NCBI RefSeq assembly: GCF_020283565.1
Contig: NC_060064.1
Span: forward strand, 22,340,337 to 22,404,336
DNA: 64,000 nucleotides
Direction of reading: 5' to 3'
DNA from: Trifolium pratense
Taxonomy: Eukaryota; Streptophyta; Magnoliopsida; Fabales; Fabaceae
The notes under the pieces were generated by a model that was given only the letters and a program-made list of their open reading frames with translations, was not told the DNA's origin and searched no databases. Each line of letters starts with the position of its first letter. Position 1 is the first letter of the stretch. The translations under genes and the position numbers were made by a program. Shown here piece by piece: positions 59,465 to 64,000 of the stretch.

Positions 59465-60540
59465 CTTGCCGAGGCAGAAACTTAATTTTTGAGTAAAAAA
59501 AAAAGTGTGTTGTAGAAAAAGCGATTCTGATGAATAATGAGTTTGAACTTTGAACTTGAAGAATAGTAAAGGAAAGGAAAGGGAATGATACTGTGCATGG
59601 CGGCCTAACCATGCTTTATTATGGAATTAAGCCCAATTTGAAATGACTAAATGCACCTCACCAAATTATGGGTTTTTTTGTTTACTAAAAGGGTGTTTGC
59701 CTTGCTAAACTATAAGGAATTTTTCTCATCCCACCTCATGTAATGCTTTTTTACCCTCAAATTTCTAATTTTACTTTTGAATAAAATATTTCGGAATGCG
59801 TTTTTCGAAATTTTCTTACCTTGGAAAAACTTCGGAATGTGTTTTCTGAATTTTTCCCGAATTTAAACTAGAAAACTTCAAAAAATGCATTTTGAAGTTT
59901 CTATACAAGAACAAAAATGGAAAAATAAGGAGTAGAAAAAAAAACACGGAGTGGAAAGAAAAAAATTCAATTATAAGAAGCGTGCTCAACTTAACACACA
60001 ACAATAAGGTTCAAAATCAAATCCGCGTAAAAAAAACTAGGGTTCAAATCCCTATACCACTATTTCCTTACCCAAAAAAAATAATTTAACAAACAACTTT
60101 TTTTTAACAATAACTTAACATATAGTACAATTTAATCGTTACCTATTTACAAGCCATCACATTATGATATGTTTGGTAAGATCAAAAAATGAAATTATAA
60201 CTTATATGCTAAAAGACTTGTTTGATAACAGTTTTTGTTTACATCACGAACGTATAACTTATTTTACTAACTTATAACTTATTTTTCAGACATTATTTCA
60301 TGTAGCTTATAACTTCTTTTTTTTCTTTCACTTTTACCCTTATCATTTTAATTGAAATCCATTTTTACTTTTTATAGTTTATTTTAATTTAAAATAATAT
60401 AATTATGTTTTAGAATACAAAACATCTCATGTATCATATATTCACATTACAAGGAGACTTTTCTTTACCTCTCTTTTCGTTTATCTCTTGAAGGCCAAAG
60501 TGTTAATTTCGTGCATTAAGTCATTTCCACCCGTTACATT
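59465..60540. other. F-box upstream region and intergenic DNA
   Basis: The F-box promoter lies here, on the minus strand. 59770-59890 has two diverged copies of a 'TTCGGAATG(T/C)GTTTT' motif. Nothing else is assigned. Confidence 0.4.
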
Positions 60541-61260
60541 TTGTTTAAAGGCTGAAGAAATCAAAGATCAAGGGTTAGAAGAGTTGTCGCGACCGTGACA
60601 GGGCCAGAAAATCATATTCGAGTGTCTAGAAATATTGTCATGGCTGTAACACTAATCCACACGGCCGTGACAGGCTTTGCTGAAGACAAAATCAGTTACA
60701 ACTTTTGGTTTTCCCTCTCTTAATGACCATTATGCTCATTTAAGTTGTATTTATCCTTAAGGCTATGAAAATCTCAGCTATGAGGGCCTATATAAAGGCT
60801 TCATTTCCCTTGTAAACACATGAAGCAAGTATCGTAACAAAGCATATTATCAAATAAAAGTTCTTAGTTTATTTTCTAGTTGTTCTTGCTTTGTTATTGT
60901 TTTCATTCATATGTTCATAGATTAGTGTTACCATGTCAAGGTGTGAGTAGTCCACCCACAACTTGAGGTCATGGAGAGTAATCTTAGTGTGAGTTTGTGA
61001 TTATTTCCCTATGTGTTGATGTTGATTGTGATTACTAGCAAGTATATCACAGAGGGTAGATGTTTGTCTTGGAAATTCTAAGGTGGTGGTGAGAATCGAA
61101 AGGATGAACCGATCACCTCGATCTCTATCATCTATGGCAGGCGTAGTGGGCAAACTGTGCATTTAGGGGTATTGCGAGTGGTTGAATTTGAGGACCTGGG
61201 GCGATTAACGACCGCTATGACAAAGGATAGCTTGCAGGAGAGACTTTCGTAACTTATAAC
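60541..61260 (+). repeat. LTR-like fragment
   Basis: A TATA-like GGCCTATATAAAGGCTTCAT near 60785, followed by typical leader text with 'caaagcatattatcaaataaaag', suggests the U3/R part of an LTR. No terminal repeats or target duplication were found. Confidence 0.35.
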
Positions 61261-61883
61261 TTGTTTAATAAGAAGGTTTTCACACAGCAAATGTATGTTT
61301 GAAAAAGGGTTAGGAATTCAAGTTATAGGTGAAATCCATGATCTTGGTCGTCTTTAAAATATAAGAAAAACAAATTATAATTTGTTAGCTTGTTTTCATC
61401 ATAAAAACAATCCGAAAATCCAAAGATAATAATAATCATCATCATGGAAAAGAGGGTTGGGGTGGTCGGCAGCTGAGAGGAATCATTGCATGCAGGGGAG
61501 GAGCCAGAATTTTGACTTCGGGGGGACCAAGATAAAAAAAAAAAGTGATTTTAGTAAAAAAAATTTGAACTTTCATATACTTTTATTTTTCAATTTTTTT
61601 TTTCTACATAAAATTGAGACACATGTCACATACAATAAAGATACGAACTAAAATGAGTTTATTTATAAAGATATGGTCTTATAAGTTTAGTTTTGGTAGT
61701 GAGAAGTTTAATAGGAAACAAATCCAAAGTCCTGCATAATTTGACTCATGTAGTTAGTGACTTATTTAAAACGATTAAGAGAAAGAATAATTTTTAGTTA
61801 AACTTTACTTATTTTGCAATCGAATTTCAAATTACTAGACTCCTTCCCCTTAGAATAGAAGATTAATACAAAATAAAAGTTTA

Positions 61884-62005
61884 ATTTTTTTTTTTTTTTT
61901 GAACAAGCCAAAATGAGATATATATAAACAAAAAGTCTTCTTAGCACAAGACGTGCCAAGAACGACCAGATAAAGTTACACTAGAGTCAAAGAAATACAA
62001 GAACC
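61884..62005 (-). mobile_element. LINE 3' end fragment
   Basis: On the minus strand, text like 'gttcttggcacgtcttgtgc' and 'tcattttggcttgttc' precedes a long A tract, resembling a plant LINE 3' end. Flanks AAAAGTTTAATTTTT and AAAAGTTTTAAATTTTT may be a degraded target duplication. Confidence 0.4.
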
Positions 62006-62339
62006 AAAAGTTTTAAATTTTTAATTAATTAAAACATTTATTTGTCTTTATACTACTCCGGTTTCATATTGTAACAAAATGATAAAATACTTAAAACGAC
62101 ATTTTAAAATAATCTATTTAATCCAATTTTTCATTTGAAACTTTTAAATAAATAAAAACTTTGTTAAAAAAAAAAAAACTAAAACACACACACTATAAAA
62201 ATTATTTTAAAAAGAAACTAAAACAAACAGTGCCTAAATGCCACCAACTATATAACATACAAAGTTCATCTCTCCCTCACCTTATATACTTCATATATTC
62301 TATTTCTATTTCAATACTTTTCCTCCACCCTCTCTCACA

Positions 62340-62672
62340 ATGCTCCCTTACCAGACCCTTGAAGAATATTCAAAATATGCACTTGCTAGAAATCTCACTT
62401 TTGGTGAGACACTATGGTTCAATTACTCTGCCAAAAAATCTGACTTTGTTCTTCATTGCCACAACACACTATTCTTGTGCTTGTTTTATTCCATAGCCCC
62501 TATTCCATTCCTATTGATCGAGCTAAGTGGATACAAGAAATTGAACAAATACAAGATTCAACCTTTGGTTAAGAGAACATTCTGGGAAATGTTTAAGTGC
62601 TACAAATATGTTATGTGGACATTTATCATTGCAGTTGGTCCTATTCAGATCATTTCTTATCCTACCATTAAG
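62340..62672 (+). CDS. SMO1: C-4 methylsterol oxidase (SMO1-type), exon 1
   Basis: ATG at 62340; 111 codons to a GT donor at 62673 in phase 0. The sequence has ARNLTFGETLWFNYSAKKSD, an HCHN motif, a hydrophobic span (about residues 43-61), YKIQPLVKRTFWEMFKCYK and a second span ending QIISYPTIK. This matches the N-terminus of plant sterol 4-alpha-methyl oxidase 1, an ER di-iron enzyme that oxidises the C-4 methyl of 4,4-dimethylsterols. The His-box catalytic exons are downstream and are not in the window: 1.3 kb beyond the donor shows none. So this is a gene with a long first intron, or a fragment. The AT-rich leader has TATA-like stretches at about 62248-62284. Confidence 0.85.
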
Positions 62673-64000
62673 GTATGCAATCCTACTTTATATATTTCTT
62701 TTAGACAATGTAAATAAAATTAACCAGTTCAATAAGCCATTAGATTTGGTCTAGTGAGTCATCAACTCCATTGTAAATAAAAAAATGTTAACCAGTTCAA
62801 TAATTAAAATTAAGAATGAGTGAACTTAATTACTCCATATTTAAAGTTAGTTTTTTTTTTCATAAAGGATTAAAATATATTTGTCATGACTGGAATAATT
62901 TTATAAGATTATTCTTATCAGTGATTGAAGTATTAATCATTGATTTCTTATCAGTTGTCCAAGAATGATGCAAGTACTATTTTATTTTAAAAGAAAATGC
63001 TAATAAGTGTTTCTAAGATTAAGATAATTGCTTTGTCAAAAAATAAAAAGATTAAGATAATTGCTTTGTCAAAAAAATAAAAAGATTAAGATAATTGTAA
63101 TAAGGAATCAAATATACTAAAATTATTTTTGAAATTTTTGTGGTTGACCTCTTAATTAAAATTGTAAAAAATGTTATTTTTAAGTATATTTTTTTTTTAG
63201 TAAAAAAAAAGTATAATTTTTTTTGTTTCTATAAATACATTAGTTTGTATTACCTTTTTTAAATCAAAATAATAAGAGGAAGAAAAATTATTATGGTGCA
63301 TGAAATAATCAAAATGACATTTAATATTTTTATTTTACTTTTAAAGTGGCATTTAACATATCAACGGATGTTGGATCTAAACCCACAATGTGTCGACCAA
63401 TTAAGTTGGCACCCTGAACATCCCATCCTATACATATATCTCATATTAGATAAATAAACTCACTTTGTAATACTCAATGTAATACTCACTCTCTTATCAA
63501 TTAAAATTAAGGTGTGAGTCTCTAACTTAAAATAAGCATATCAGTCTATGGATATACAAGGTGAACCATCACATAGGGTCTCGAAAATTTGAGGGCTTCA
63601 TAAAGGCAAGACAAAAACATTGTAATCAAATTATAAAAACCATAGCCATAGCCTTTACCTACCTATGAGAATGATTTTGTTTCCGGCGTACGGGGACAAT
63701 TTTACAATACAAAGGCAATAATACGCCAAAATGTTTCTCTTTGATAATGCGTACATAGATAACGGTTTTAATAAAATTTACTTTCCTCCCTCGAAAGAAG
63801 CTTGAATTACACTCACCTCCCTTTTTATGTTAAAATATACACTTTAGTCCATTTTAACATAAATAAATATTTTTGTGATAACAATTAACTTTAAATCAGT
63901 ATTTTATGTCAAAAAACTTTAAGTCATCATTGAAGAAATTAATTTTTCTTTCTTTGAAATTGTTTTCTATTTTAGAATATATAATAGTTTTTTAATAGAG
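62673..64000. other. Presumed SMO1 intron 1, no further exon seen
   Basis: AT-rich with chance frames only. 63015-63097 has three copies of AAGATTAAGATAATTG separated by CTTTGTC plus A tracts. 63390-63520 has LTR-like text ('tgtcgaccaattaagttgg' to 'aatactcactctc') without defined ends. Confidence 0.4.

Overview
The window is plant nuclear DNA. It is AT-rich, its genes carry many GT-AG introns, and they belong to plant families (LBD, MAP65, AHL, cornichon, F-box/FBA, methylsterol oxidase) separated by dense transposon debris. The SINE, MITE and LTR types look legume-like, and Medicago is my best guess; this rests on general pattern recognition, not a search. All coordinates and exon borders were read by eye.

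Genes, left to right: (1) the 5' end of an LBD gene on the minus strand, cut by the window edge (1-113). (2) A complete two-exon class I LBD gene on the plus strand (16048-19517). (3) A complete twelve-exon MAP65 microtubule bundler (22954-26828, 691 aa). (4) A five-exon AT-hook/PPC (AHL) gene (40892-43677, 334 aa). (5) A four-exon cornichon cargo receptor on the minus strand (52954-47257, 136 aa), whose 4.5-kb first intron holds a Copia remnant and a LINE. (6) A single-exon F-box/FBA gene on the minus strand (59464-58349). (7) Exon 1 of a C-4 methylsterol oxidase on the plus strand (62340-62672). The genes are unrelated neighbours; only the two LBD genes suggest a local duplication.

Mobile elements fill most of the rest. 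There is a MULE deletion derivative with ~390-bp inverted repeats and a 9-bp target duplication (742-3106). There is an apparently intact Ty1/copia element with identical 212-bp LTRs and one 1440-codon ORF (5233-10039). A 5.9-kb LTR element has near-identical LTRs but no working ORF (31262-37148). A 1.09-kb solo LTR (56436-57525), a Harbinger derivative (37742-38570), truncated LINEs, a Helitron 3' end, several MITEs and seven SINE insertions with target duplications complete the list.

Two patterns stand out. First, the interior of the 31262-37148 element carries more than twenty short hairpins. Their stems differ but stay complementary, and the five-base loop is nearly constant (TTCAG, TTCTG or TTCAA on the plus strand). 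Second, about ten sites carry a 12-17 bp direct repeat flanking only 11-20 bp of A- or T-tract with a short LINE-like tail. These look like hyper-truncated retrotransposition events, and one has an uninserted paralogous site in the same window.
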